From the NCBI GenBank assembly GCA_964020155.1, contig OZ026557.1:5016466-5080465 (forward strand): DNA of 64,000 bases, read 5' to 3'. Shown in pieces: positions 14,411 through 27,310 of the stretch; within the stretch, counting starts at the first letter, position 1; every line of letters begins with the position of its first letter. Made by a program: the position numbers and the translations under genes. Under the pieces are notes generated by a model. It was not told the DNA's origin, made no database searches, and was given only the letters and a program-made list of their open reading frames with translations. This DNA comes from Chondrilla cf. caribensis (taxonomy: Eukaryota; Porifera; Demospongiae; Chondrillida; Chondrillidae).

Positions 14411-15166
14411 CTCACCAGACACTGTACCGGTGATTGCCCCACCATTGGACGGCAGAGATGGGGGAGGGGAGAGGAGAGGTACAACCTCGTTTGTTCCATC
14501 ATATCTGGGCCTCTTTGGGTGACTACAGGAGTCATGATCTCGCGGTTTCTTTGTCTCCGATATGATCTGGAAGACCCTGTACCTGTCAGTCCTCCTATCG
14601 GGGAGTTCTTGGACATCCGGTAAACTGCAGATGGCACTGCGGAAGTTGGCCTTCCATGATGCCTGGTCTCCTTCACCATGGTACCGTTTGGACTGCATTG
14701 CCCATGCTCGGAAAATAGATGCATCTGTGGTTGGGTCGTAGTCCCTGTGCTTGGCATGCCTCCAAGGGATGCAGAATATGCCTGCTTCCTTGTTGACCCA
14801 TTCCAGACCTGGGTGTTCCTTGCTCTCGATTTGCCGCATCAACCAGTCCTTCATTCTCTCCGGTCGCTTGCTGGGGATGGAGCTACAACCCGAGTTGAGT
14901 TGGTTGCTGGTGGCGGAGGGAGGTGGAGTGGGGCTGTCTTCGGAAGAGCGCTTCCTAGGGGAAGGTTTCGGCACCGTGACATCTCGCGCAGGCATCACCG
15001 GCATGGGGTACAGCCCGATGACTTGTGGCGCGGGAGTCACGCCGTCAGGATACGGCCGCTGCGTGTTGGTGGTTGTTACGCGTATACCCCAAGGATGCAT
15101 CATAGCCAGCATCTCTGTTGAACCAGAATACGTTCCGCTACAGCAAGGTAGTGCTTTATCGGACAT
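6375..15166 (-). CDS. Interferon regulatory factor (DBD + IAD)
   Basis: Transcription factor of the IRF family, nuclear, binding GAAA-type elements. Exons (minus): 15166-14416, 13018-12858, 11996-11670, 7213-7054, 6952-6375; phases agree and give about 658 residues. The first exon holds the helix-turn-helix DNA-binding domain after a Pro/Ser-rich leader: five spaced tryptophans (MKDWL, GLEWV, CIPWR, FRAWA, QASWK) and the recognition helix region WKANFRSAICSLPDV. Exons 2-3 are a Ser/Asp-rich linker. The last two exons are the IRF-association domain (QFHVAVYYNNLEP, NQLNRGMLIES, VFDYAIFKELLLASV, YVTMTLGQP), an SMAD/FHA-like dimerisation fold. Start MSDKALPC was chosen over an upstream in-frame codon; a TATA-like box at 15181-15187 is only about 15-20 bp upstream, so a Met at about residue 19 is an alternative. 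I do not assign it to a vertebrate IRF number. Confidence 0.93.
7263..9272. repeat. 26-bp minisatellite (array A), about 77 copies
   Basis: A 2-kb array in the intron between IRF exons 3 and 4. Unit core: GTAGAGGTCCCACTGTACAC, with ACACTA completing 26 bp; the common variant is CCTACTGT for CCCACTGT. The same unit forms array B at 18213-18895. Confidence 0.95.
10010..10540. repeat. 19-bp minisatellite, about 27 copies
   Basis: Unit CTGGTCCCTCAAGCCAGGA with small changes, inside the IRF intron between exons 3 and 4. It makes a 202-codon open frame on the plus strand that repeats a Ser-Leu-Lys-Pro-Gly motif and is not a gene. Confidence 0.93.
11039..11590. repeat. 59-bp minisatellite, about 9 copies
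   Basis: Long-period direct repeat with core GAGATCTCAACATGTGGGTA, just downstream of IRF exon 3 on the minus strand. Copies are nearly identical, which points to recent expansion. Confidence 0.93.
13098..13310. repeat. (CA)n microsatellite complex in IRF intron 1
   Basis: Interrupted (CA)n with CAGA runs, 80 bp upstream of IRF exon 2 in gene orientation, where the sense strand reads (GT)n. Confidence 0.9.
14361..14409. repeat. (CA)n abutting the IRF exon 1 donor
   Basis: The donor at 14415 (GTGAGT on the minus strand) runs straight into (GT)n in the sense direction. Confidence 0.92.
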
Positions 15167-15180
15167 GCACACTGCAGCGG

Positions 15181-15457
15181 TATTTATACGTGTAATCCAA
15201 ATAAAGCGATAAAATCCGGAAATAACCACCACTACTGCTTCCCAAATGAACGATGTGAAAACAAAGCGACCTCGTCCAAACTGGCGGTAAGCTTCGCTCC
15301 AGACCAGAGGTATTTTCTTGGAGCTGGAATAACCTTTAAATGTCCTAAATATTTCTGATGACAGCTTTTCTCCGCTACTGATGGCAATTCTGAGGAACTG
15401 TAACGATATTCATAGATCTTCCAAGAAAAGTAGGGCCGTTCTAGTTTCGTTTCGTTT
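15181..15457 (-). promoter_or_regulatory. IRF upstream region: TATA-like box and IRF half-sites
   Basis: Read on the minus strand, 15187-15181 gives TATAAAT and 15457-15445 gives AAACGAAACGAAA. The latter holds two overlapping copies of AANNGAAA, the half-site bound by IRF DNA-binding domains. It sits about 280 bp before the chosen ATG. Sequence motif only; activity is inferred. Confidence 0.4.
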
Positions 15458-15590
15458 ATTCGCGGTATCTCGACATCAATAGCGACTTGTGTACACACGA
15501 TTACATAGTGACATAGTGGTATGCTTTATATATGCAGTGAAAACACGTGTTAGGATTAGAGTTGTGGTACATTGCAGCGATACATCACAC

Positions 15591-15726
<136 letters not shown>

Positions 15727-16417
15727 TGACTTACGAAGTGCACTCTTATGTCATTGTTGTGCTTGACCAGAGACAAACAGTGTGTCATCATCATCAACCC
15801 GATGGTACATTATTGTTCTGTTGCTATACCTGTCAGCACCCATACCACCCAATAATCAGTGACTACACAAAGTCATGTCCATACGTTTGCTTTCAAAGGG
15901 TTACTTGAGATATGGTTGATGTAGTAGGGTCTGGATCATCCCATTGTGGACTAGGTGTATCGGCTGGACTATTTCAATATCGTGTTTATCACTACCCCTG
16001 CTCAGAACATTGTTGTTTGCTGTTGCCCTTGGTAACCAAAAGAGCAAGGTCACTGTTGGCACCGTTTTCTCTTTCGTCACGAAACCACAGGTTCGACCGC
16101 ACGTGTGCAAGCAGAACTGCAGTACACGGTGAACTGTGTATCATGTACTCACATACAGGACCTGTTACATCAACACTGGGTGCCAGAGTGTTTTGCTCAC
16201 CTCTGCGGGCACAAGAGTACTGCATTTATGTGATCCCGTATCCAGCAGGGCGCACTCGAGAAACATGTGCTACAAGTTTCAATGTCCGAGTGTAAACGAG
16301 CACCTGTATCCATTTACTATCTGCTGAGTGAGATACAGAAGGATGTGCTGTATACACATCCTGATACTGCTTCTGGGAGTGCACTAACACACACTGGGAA
16401 ATGCGTTGGAGATGTAA

Positions 16418-16632
<215 letters not shown>

Positions 16633-16963
16633 GCTAGTAAACCAACCAATTAACCATAACCTATTCCTTAATGATGTCAAACTGTTTACATAATATCAAA
16701 TTGTTAGGAAAGTCCCTTTAGAAAAATCAATCACCAATTTCCTGAAGCTTTCAGAGAGTTCAGCTGTTGTCAGAAGCCACCTGAGTTGTCCCAAGGAAAC
16801 TGTAACAAACACAATTTGTCCATCAGCCAGGATGTCTCAGAGAGGCCTGTACAGGTCATGGTCATGTGGAGTAATCCTACCTTAAGAGGATAAAAGGAGG
16901 TAGCATGATGGAAACTGCACAAAGCCAATGGTATTAGGAGGTACGAGTGTAAATCTGTGAGTG

Positions 16964-16966
<3 letters not shown>

Positions 16967-17007
<41 letters not shown>

Positions 17008-17123
17008 TGCTTGTGTGTGTGTGTGTGTGCTTGTGTGTGTGTGTGTGAGAGAGAGAGTGCCTGTGTGTGTGTGCGTGTGTGTGTGCGTGTGTGCGTGTGT
17101 GTGTGTGAGTGAGAGTGCCTGTG
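16967..17123. repeat. Interrupted (TG)n microsatellite
   Basis: TG-rich run with GAGA and TGCC interruptions, ending at the 3' splice-like AG that precedes the SCPx-like exon. Confidence 0.9.
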
Positions 17124-17132
17124 TGTGTGCAG

Positions 17133-17236
17133 CCAGACTGGCTTACAAGGAAGCAGATATTGCTCCAACTGATGCTCAAGTTGTAGAACTTCACGACTGC
17201 TTTTCAACAAATGAACTCATGACATATGAAGCTTTG
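17133..17236 (+). pseudogene. Orphan exon of SCPx (sterol carrier protein 2) thiolase domain
   Basis: A 104-bp open stretch bounded by TGTGTGTGTGCAG and TTG|GTTAGA encodes [12 protein letters not shown] and then [19 protein letters not shown]. The HDCFSTNE segment is the conserved signature of the SCP2/SCPx 3-oxoacyl-CoA thiolase domain, a peroxisomal enzyme of branched-chain fatty acid breakdown. I searched by eye on the plus strand for the other thiolase blocks (NNNCATGS, SGGLISKGHP) between 15.2 and 25 kb and found none. It is either a duplicated gene fragment or part of a very dispersed gene. The exon itself is intact. Confidence 0.6.
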
Positions 17237-17382
17237 GTTAGATCCCTCAACCACGTACTAGTGTAGTGTGTGTACGTTATGCTGTGTGTCAATTTACACT
17301 TGCACAAGTAGTGAATGTGTTTGCTTCAAACACCTGCATAGATATGGATGGATAGAGATACCTAGTTGTGCCTGGTACATGT

Positions 17383-17494
<112 letters not shown>

Positions 17495-18212
17495 TGAGTC
17501 AGCTGGTGTGTGGGTGTGAGTGTGTGCACGTGTATCAGCCCATACATGACATACATCCATATATAACTTCCCCACAACACCAAGAACCAAACAGTTTATT
17601 AGCAAACTACACACACATATGGAATAGCCTAACCTCTGCCCTCCCTCCTCTGACAACAAGTTGTGCTCAACGTGATACGGGTCATGGTAGTGGAAGACCC
17701 AGAGTAACACACCACGTGACACTGGGACACTAAGTACAACAACATCCCTTCAATGTAGAACCATGTATACTGAAAGGGCATTCCCACAGATGTGGGGTGG
17801 TCGTAGCTGCGAAACATGCACAGTGTACTGGGTACACAACAGAGAGGAAGGAATCTGTACTTCGGAATTTCCCCTGTGTTCGGACTACAGAGTCCAACAT
17901 CACATGCCTGATATAATGGCCCCTTCAAAACCAATGAGCAACACATTTACATTTAAAACATTCCAAAAATGAGGTAGTTTGTTGCTAAGAGGACACAATG
18001 TGTAGTTGTACATGTGAACAATGTCATTCCAATACTGCCGGTACATACCCTTTGGAACCATGTAGCTACACATATTGACATGCATTAACACCATGACAAC
18101 ATTCTCCAAACAATAACAGTTTCACTAAGTATCAAGATGGCTGCATTTGGTGATGAAACAAAGTTCATAATGACTTAGATATCATCAAAGATACACCGAG
18201 ATTTACATGGAA

Positions 18213-18895
18213 ACCAGTAAAGGTCTCACTGTACACACACTAGTAGAGATCCCACTGTACACACACTAGAAGAGGTCCTACTGTACACACACTAGTAGAG
18301 GTTCCACTGTACACACACTAGTAGAGGTCCTACTGTACACACACTAGCAATAGAGGTCCTACTGTACGCACACTAGTAGAGGTCCTACTGTACACACACT
18401 GGTAGAGGTCCCACTGTACACACGCTAGTAGAGGTCCTACTGTACACACACTAGTAGAGGTCCTACTGTACACACACTAGTAGAGGTCCTACTGTACACA
18501 CACTAGTAGAGGTCCTACTGTACACACACTAGTAGAGGTCCTACTGTACACACACTAGTAGAGGTCCTACTGTACACACATTAGTAGAGGTCCTACTGTA
18601 CACACACTAGTAGAGGTCCTACTGTACACACACTAGTAGAGGTCCTACTGTACACACACTAGTAGAGGTCCCACTGTACACACACTAGTAGAGGTCCTAC
18701 TGTACACACACTAGTAGAGGTCCCACTGTACACACACTAGTGGAGGTCCTACTGTACACACACTAGTAGAGGTCCTACTGTACACACACTAGTAGAGGTC
18801 CCACTGTACACACACTAATAGAGATCCCACTGTACACACACTAGCAGAGGTCCTACTGTACACACACTAGTAGAGGTCCCACTGTACACACCAGT
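18213..18895. repeat. 26-bp minisatellite (array B), about 26 copies
   Basis: Same unit and same orientation as array A at 7263-9272 (core GTAGAGGTCCTACTGTACAC), but more units carry point changes here. The TACTGT variant dominates. Confidence 0.95.
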
Positions 18896-19116
18896 AACAT
18901 TAAAGTGTAAATTATTTCTATATATGCAAAAAGGGATTCTTTATAGAGCTAATGGTGAAGGTCCAACCCAAGACTGCACCCATAGAATCCGGTGCACTAG
19001 TACTCACTGCCCACATAGTGACAATTCGCTGAAGCAAGGACCTTATCCTTCCATTAACTCAAGTCAATTCACAGTTCTCTATGCATTACACACACCAAAT
19101 GAATCAGAGACACCCA

Positions 19117-19692
<576 letters not shown>

Positions 19693-20327
19693 CAACCTGT
19701 ACCAGGCACAACTAGACACACACTAATTGGTTGTCAAACCTCAATGACGTTCTGTTATTGTCAAAACCAGACATCGTGAACACATAATCCAGGAGAAGCC
19801 AGGTTGTAAAAGATAAAGACACAGATGTAATTCTTTGAAGTAAAATATGCATCAATTTACATAATTATGTACACACAGACACACACAAACAACATACATA
19901 TTGTACACATGTATTTCACAATTGTCTCACATTTGAATGGAGAACTTTTGGGAAATGAAATAAATAAAATGAAAAGTACAAGATTTGTCTTCCATTTTCT
20001 GACCCCATTCATCCCATACACAAACCAGTCCCATCAGATTCAACATGGACAGCATGTAACCACATGCTGTACCCACATGCTGCACCTAGAGTTCACCTCA
20101 TACAAAGAAATAATTAATTGAGTGGAAAAAGAGATGAAAACACATGCTTTCAAGTCACCAAACACATAAGCATTGGACGTTTCATTATACACTGAGCACC
20201 AATTCAGCCCAGGCTCAAACAGACAAGAAGCAGCTGTTTTACTTTCACTGAAAGATGACGTGATGAACCATCGATATTAACCAACCTAATCACAAGGTGA
20301 CATATTGCCTTTTTGAGGGATTTAATG

Positions 20328-20800
20328 CCCTGGTGGTGATACTCATGAAATACTGATAGTATCCTGATGGTATACTCATGAAATACTGATAGTATCCTGA
20401 TGGTATACTCATGAAATACTGATAGTATCCTGATGGTATACTCATGAAATACTGATAGTAACCTGATGGTATACTTATGAAATACTGATAGTATCCTGAT
20501 GGTATACTCATGAAATACTGATAGTATCCTGATGGTATACTCATGAAATACTGATAGTATCCTGATGGTATACTCATGAAATACTGATAGTATCCTGATG
20601 GTATACTCATGAAATACTGATAGTATCCTGATGGTATACTCATGAAATACTGATAGTAACCTGATGGTATACTCATGAAATACTGATAGTAACCTGATGG
20701 TATACTTATGAAATACTGATAGTATCCTGATGGTATACTCATGAAATACTGATAGTATCCTGATGGTATACTCATGAAATACTGATAGTATCCTGATTCA
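20328..20800. repeat. 33-bp minisatellite, about 14 copies
   Basis: Unit core TGAAATACTGATAGTATCCT. Because 33 is a multiple of three, the minus strand stays open for 211 codons with an 11-residue repeat (YYQYFMSIPSG). No signal other than the repeat supports it as a protein. Confidence 0.93.
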
Positions 20801-21164
20801 TGATTGATACATGTAGCTGCAAATGAGTTGCCATGGTGATAACACAGTACACAAACACAAATCAGTATACAGAGTGTACAGGAAATGTTTGATATGTACC
20901 TTTTTCTGAAGGTACAACACAACACAACACCTGCTGAGGGTTAAGGGTTTTATGAGCAGACGACATCATCCCTGAAGACCACAACTATTCACACAGTGAG
21001 TGTGTTCTCCCAGGACTAGAGGAAGGACACTCTGTGTCCAAAGATGAAATGAAGTTATAAGGTTTTTGGTTGATACTGAACACCCGAACACCTAAGAATA
21101 TCCAAAACACGGTGTGTGGGCGTAATTGAGTGCTGCACACATATAGACGTATTGTTAATAGCTA

Positions 21165-21362
21165 CGTGGGTGTACCATTATATCTCGTGTGGGTGTGTCA
21201 TTATATCCCATGTGGGTGTGTCATTATATCCCATGTGGGTGTGTCATTATATCCCATGTGGGAGTACCATTATATCCCGTGTGGGTGTGTCATTATGCTT
21301 AGTGTGGGTGTGTCATTATGGCTAGTGTGGGTGTGTCATTATGTCTAGTGTGGGTGTGTCAT
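21165..21362. repeat. 21-bp repeat, about 9 copies
   Basis: Unit GTGGGTGTGTCATTATATCC plus one base, with decay toward the 3' end. Confidence 0.88.
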
Positions 21363-22049
21363 TATCCCTAATAATGATAGTCCTGTACAAACCAACCTGG
21401 TTTGGCAGATAAGTGATGGCCATCTGTGAAAAACAAACAAACAAACAAACAAGTACTTTTCAAAATGAACACACCATTTTCCCAAAATAGTACAGTATCA
21501 AATAACATGTGAGGTTATTGTACCTGTATTTGTGTGCCTGTGTAAGAGGGTCTGGTACACAGGGGAGGTGGATGGAGGAAAGATAGACACTATTTAGAGT
21601 ATGCGTGTATATTATTGGATATACATGTACCTAACTAGGAGGTATGTGCAGTGCAGCATGTAGAGTACTTGATGAATAGTGATCACTCACACACACACTC
21701 ACAACTGATGACAAATAGCTACTCTCTGCAGAACAAAGTTAAATTAAATGAATAATCTTCAGAGAATAAATAAAGGGACCCTTCCTTTTCTTATCTACAG
21801 TGACAGGAAATTTGACAATTCTGATCCACACATATAGACATATATGTACATATGTATGTGTATGTAACATAGGTCAATGTACTAATTTACATGAGATACA
21901 GTTTTCAATGCAGTCATCAGCACCCATACAGGATGTGGGTGCAGGCTTCCCATACATGCACACACATTATGCGTTCAACCTCTGCAGGTACACTACAAGT
22001 GATAATACAAGGACCCTATACAAACACTGTAGGTAGGTGCAGTAGACAT

Positions 22050-22315
22050 CATGACCTATCAGGTACACCACAGGTACACACTATGACCTGATGGACACAC
22101 ATATTCACTGTGAGTACAGTACACACAATGACCTGTTGGACACAACATGACAACACCATGATCTATCAGGTACAACACACACCAATACCACATCCACACA
22201 CCGTGACCTATCAGATACAACACACACCATGACCTATCAGGTACAACACACACCAATACCACATCCACACACCGTGACCTATCAGGTACAACACACACCA
22301 ATACCACATGCACAC
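22050..22315. repeat. Imperfect ACCTATCAGGTACAACACAC repeats
   Basis: Several irregular direct copies of a motif with GACCTATCAGGTACAACACA and a second block ACCAATACCACATCCACACA. Confidence 0.8.
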
Positions 22316-23227
22316 ACTAGAGCTAGCAGGAAACATCAGAGACAGGTGTTGTAAGTACATACAAGTGTTGGACGATATTCAATATTTCACACACGATAAT
22401 TATCTGTTGTAAACATTGCAGTTATCATGATTATTGAATGGTGGAAAGTGAGGTCATCACCATGTGAAAGTTAGAGATATTTTCTAAAACAACAAAAAAT
22501 AATCCTTTCATCTACTCACACTAGAACTAACACGTGGCTGAAACCTTGGTAGACACAATAATAGCTGATAATTGTGACATTCAATTATATATATGCCAAT
22601 GTAATAATTGTCTAGGTCAGATATCACGATTATTGTGATTATCAAATAACTGCCAAACACTGACAGTACACATGGCGTAATACTTGGAACGTGTGTGTGG
22701 ACGTTTTGTACAGATATCCCATCTTATTGTTTCATAGTCGATATAGACACCGAGTTGAAAGATCTCCAACAATAGGTGAATGTACATTCTGTTTAAAATG
22801 TAGTGTTTCATTAAGGATTGAGACAGCAACTGGCTCACCACACTGAAAACCACCAACAGCCAAACATTGGGCTGACAACATAAATAAATCAATTGATCTC
22901 TCTACTACACAGAATGACAGAGGGATGAGTAAATCAGAACTAGCCCTGTGTTGAGACACTCAATAATAAGAGATAACAGGCTATCTGGTACAGGTGAACT
23001 TAGGGTTGAAGTCATTCTGAAGTGGCGAGATATAATAGGTCCCAACACATTCCACAAGTGTATGACATGTGAACACACTGTAGACTGTAGACTGCTGAAG
23101 ATGACCCACAGGGTTGAAATGTCCAGATGAAGAACTCTCTTCGTCAGACTGCATTTTTAAACGCTCCTGAATCCGTAGGATTTTCCCAACAACAGTTGGA
23201 AACTTCACAGTACGAAATCCCTATTCC

Positions 23228-23692
23228 ATTTTAACACACTGTACAGTGGGATCTTAACATGTGAACACACTGTACAGTGGGATCTTAACATGTGAACACA
23301 TTGTACAGCGGGATCTTAACATGTGAACACTGTACAGTGGGATCTTAACATGTGAACACTGTACAGTGGGATCTTAACATGTGAACACACTGTACAGCGG
23401 GATCTTAACATGTGAACACACTGTACAGTGGGATCTTAACATGTGAACACACTGTACAGTGGGATCTTAACATGTGAACACACTGTACAGTGGGATCTTA
23501 ACATGTGAACACACTGTACAGTGGGATCTTAACATGTGAACACACTGTACAGTGGGATCTTAACATGTGAACACACTGTACAATGGGATCTTAACATGTG
23601 AACACACTGTACAGTGGGATCTTAACATGTGAACACACTGTACAGTGGGATCCTAACATGTGAACACACTGTACAGTGGGGTCTAACATGAA
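23228..23692. repeat. 31-bp minisatellite, about 15 copies
   Basis: Unit core CACTGTACAGTGGGATCTTA followed by ACATGTGAACA. Copies are nearly identical. The GTACAGTGGGAT part resembles the core of arrays A and B read on the other strand. Confidence 0.93.
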
Positions 23693-24443
23693 GTCTAACT
23701 AGCTTATGGTACCTTGAAAGGCAAACACAGTCTGCATGGTATGCACTTGCTATCACTACTGATAGTCATAGTTCATGTGAGATAGGGACTGAGTGAGGTG
23801 CATGCGTTAACAAAAGTGTGTACTAAACAGGGGCTTACTTACTAAGCACTTTCCTCCGTACTATTCCAGCATAGCCCAATACAATATGTTTAGTGTCAAC
23901 ATTGCTAGATCATCCAGTCCCTACAGTGTCTGATCGTCACATCACAGGTCTCTCACAACGCTAGCTCCCACTTTTGCAGATCTGAATGCTTGGGGCACCG
24001 AGCCTCATGGAAACCAACCCATCCTACACAACTATATTGTGCTGTTTTAACTACCGTACAATGGTAAAAAGTATGGTAGAGTTCACACAGACCAAATTGC
24101 TCTCCCACACATTGTTAGCAAAGAGTAATTTCAAAGTCAAATAAAAACTACATTATCGAGGTGCGGTGTAGCTATATCAACCTGTATCAATTTCAATGTT
24201 TAGAGCCACTGATATTTTCTATACAAACCAATAACACAACACTGTGTTATTATTGTAATTAGATATAACTAGCTTGCATCAATGTGGCCGATTATGGTAT
24301 CAGTTTCACTTTTCCCTTTCATATCAAACCAAAGGAATTCTTTGTAAACAGGTTTGTAACTAGTTTTATGTGAGCTATGTTTCTTTCAGAGGAACAGGCT
24401 ATTCTAGCTTGACAGTCATGTTGGAAACACACATGCATGTACA

Positions 24444-24446
<3 letters not shown>

Positions 24447-24501
<55 letters not shown>
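24447..24501. repeat. (CA)n microsatellite
   Basis: Pure CA run, followed at 24545-24555 by an 11-base run of C. Confidence 0.92.
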
Positions 24502-24505
<4 letters not shown>

Positions 24506-25147
24506 ACATGCACACATCACACACACAAACCTCTCCACACACAACCCCCCCCCCCACACACTGTCTGCATATTTTCAGTTTGTTGCCTGTGTTCAGCCCC
24601 TGAGGGATGGTTTCACGCTAAAACAAGTGGAAAAGAAACCAATAAAACAAACCAGGTGTGTACATACAGTCACCCGAACTACCCGATAATTGATAGTACT
24701 TTTTCGATTACAAGCGTCGGATTACACATGAAACAGTGACGGTGAAAGGGTATCCCCTGGAAGCTACGTTTAGATGTATTCTGACTACATTGTTGTGTTT
24801 TCACGTAATTAATTACAAATAGTTCTACGAATAGCCTACAGCTTTATCAATAAGCGTGGTGAACTAGGGAATCTCCCATCGGTTTTAACAAAGCCTCATT
24901 TTGGAACAAAGAACACCTTCAACTATGACATATGAACTAAGAGTACAAGCACATCGGTACGGCTGCTCACGTCATCGTGCGCAAACTTGTGAGTCCATTG
25001 CTAGTGCTTCTGTTTCGAAATTCTTTTACGAATTTTGGCGGGAAAGACGTGAACTGATGGCTGGGTCACGTGATACTAACCCTCCCACTAGAGGCACGCT
25101 TCCTCGTATAACAAACTCAATAATATTTTGTCTCTTTCAAGAAAATC

Positions 25148-25901
25148 ATGTCTTCGGCATGTTATTGTATCATTCGTTTCGTGACGACCACTATTCTCAT
25201 CCTTGCTCTATTTCTTTTGGCTCTCTTGGGCGGTCTTTTCAACCGAATGCGAGGTGGAGGGATAGTTGAGTGGGATGTATTGAACGAGACGTACTGGACT
25301 ACTCATCTGACAGGAAGGGCAGTTATGGCCGTCCCCACGGCAATTCTTGTTGTAAGTGGGATGTTTGAAAGTAGTTATAGACACACACAACGCGTGTGTG
25401 CGCGCACACACACACAGTGATACTCGGTACATGTTGGAATCGCTGTACAAAATATTATTGCCATATCAGCAATGGTTGTTTTTGTTCATCTGTTAATTTC
25501 GCCGCCTTCGCCTTGCCAGGTCAGTGTTTTTACCCAATGTGTAAATCAGTTTATTCTGTTTTCCATTGATCTCGCGCTTTCACTGCGTTAATCCTGTGTC
25601 CTAGGTTATGTACCTTTGTATACATGATCTATGTCATTGTATATCTAACACCAATTTACATTATTGTTGTAACATTGAAATAATGATTGATGTCTCCAAA
25701 AAATATATTATGCATCGTCGAATTTGTCTGTATGTATGTACATATGTGGCCATTATTGCAAATCATTTTTGCTTCCATTACTAGTTTTTGTTGGGCTTCA
25801 ACTTTCGTGCCTCCATTGTTATTGGCATATTAACTTGGACAAGTTTGTTTATTGGATGGGGAACTTACATGAGTGTTGGAAACAATGTTCAAGACTACAC
25901 A

Positions 25902-25955
<54 letters not shown>

Positions 25956-27310
25956 TGACACATGTTATCACTCATAGTCATCCATACTATACTCCCACTG
26001 ATAACATATGACTCACGATCATTGCTATCAGAGATGTAATTCAATCTGGTATAAATCCAATTTCTTTCGGTACAATAGGTACGTATACTGTGTGTGTCAT
26101 TCTGTACTCAGCAAGTACCTCTCATGTTTTGTTGTTGACATGTACTGCTGTCTCTTGTAGTCGTTTGGGGATTTTTGACTGGATATTAGGACGACCAGAG
26201 TTCAACTGGAAAGAGAACTTTTTCCGACGATTCCTAAGGGAGTACACGGGGATGTCCCTCAGAGGCCTACAGTGGACCCTCCCAGCCGGTTACATCCTGT
26301 ATCTCCTTGGTTACGGTTGGCAGTACAGCCTCAGTGGGAGCGAGATGGGAGCCATGTATGCTTTGGGGGGGCTTTTTGGAGATGTGAAGATAAAAAACTC
26401 TCCATACTGGTCTACTAACCTGTTTGGCCAAATCCCCACTTCTGAGATCATCTGGGGTACCACCATATGGTATTTCTTGATAGTCACATGCCTGGTGGAG
26501 TTGGTGAAGCGGAGACGTGCGACGTTGGACAAGCGGTACAGACGTATCAGGATCAAACTGACCAGCAAGCTGTTTCTGTGTTGTGCACATGACTGCAAGA
26601 ACGTACTGTGTCTGCCTCACATGTACCAGGTGATTGTGGTCACAGTGGTGTTGATTACTTTGTGTTCTGCTGTGTACTACGTTGCCATTGACCAGAGTGA
26701 CCTCCTGAACAAGATGCAGACCTTCACAGGGCTGTTCATAGGTGTTGTTAGCTTGGTTCTCTTTCTTGGTTGTTCGTGGGGCTACAATTATGGGATGTGG
26801 ATTGCAAAGAGGAAGATGAAAAGAAGCAGGAATGTCCATCAAAGACCAGCGAGACCTCATCCACGAATCCAGCAACCACAGAACCAGGAAAACATTGAAG
26901 ATTACCCTCTTCTTCCTGGTAGTGATTCCGATGACGAAGGAGAGAAAGACCCACCAAGAGCAGCGCAGTATGGAGCTGTGGTAGAGGAAGTGGTTGTAGC
27001 CAACACCGATCAAATGGGGGGGAATGTCCGAGCGATTGGGATACGACGTCACATCCTCGGCCTCCAACACATGCCACAACACGAACTGAATGTCATCAGA
27101 AATGAAGTCACAATCATTGACTACTACTGGCTGTTGTTTGAGACCATCTTCTACCTTGACATCTTTGCCATCTTCCACTGCCTAGGAGGGCTGGTGGCTG
27201 CCTGCACCACAGTTGTCACCATATGTGCTACGTTTGTGTGTCTTGTGTGGAACATCGACACCCCGAGGTTCCTTGTGGACACAACACTGCTCAACAATTG
27301 TACCTGTTGA
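25148..27310 (+). CDS. Multi-pass membrane protein, family not recognised
   Basis: Exons: 25148-25351 (ATG in AAAATCATGTC), a second exon ending at 25519, 25785-25903, 26034-26078, 26161-27310 (TGA). Predicted membrane segments include TTTILILALFLLALLGGLF, IVIGILTWTSLFIGW, IIWGTTIWYFLIVTCLVELV, VIVVTVVLITLCSAVYYVAI, FIGVVSLVLFLGCSWGY and a last one near VAACTTVVTICATFVCLVW, with a long acidic loop (PLLPGSDSDDEGEKDPP) between the last two. Exon 3 begins FLLGFNFRAS and joins exon 4 in phase 2, giving RCNSIWYKSNFFRYNS. The exon 1-2 join is unsettled: from the AG at 25417 the hydrophobic frame meets TGA at once; an acceptor at 25469 used with a donor at 25356 would keep frame. I recognise no family; a role in transport or as a receptor would be a guess. 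Confidence 0.7.
25905..25953. repeat. (GT)n at donor of membrane protein exon 3
   Basis: The donor after 25903 is itself the first GT of the run. Confidence 0.92.

Noticed and set aside
14267..15212. Plus-strand open frames opposite the IRF first exon (118-153 codons)
   Set aside because: Shadows of the IRF DNA-binding domain exon, whose minus-strand translation carries the five-tryptophan pattern.
20290..20925. 211-codon minus-strand frame with an 11-residue repeat and a possible signal-like N terminus
   Set aside because: The frame is explained by a 33-bp DNA repeat; nucleotide identity between copies is as high at third positions as at others, so there is no sign of selection on protein.
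22948..23130. Small plus-strand open frame of 60 codons
   Set aside because: No family likeness, no splice or start support, and composition like the surrounding non-coding DNA.
26267..27178. 303-codon minus-strand open frame
   Set aside because: Antisense to the long last exon of the membrane protein gene, which has the hydrophobic pattern, splice junctions and frame continuity.
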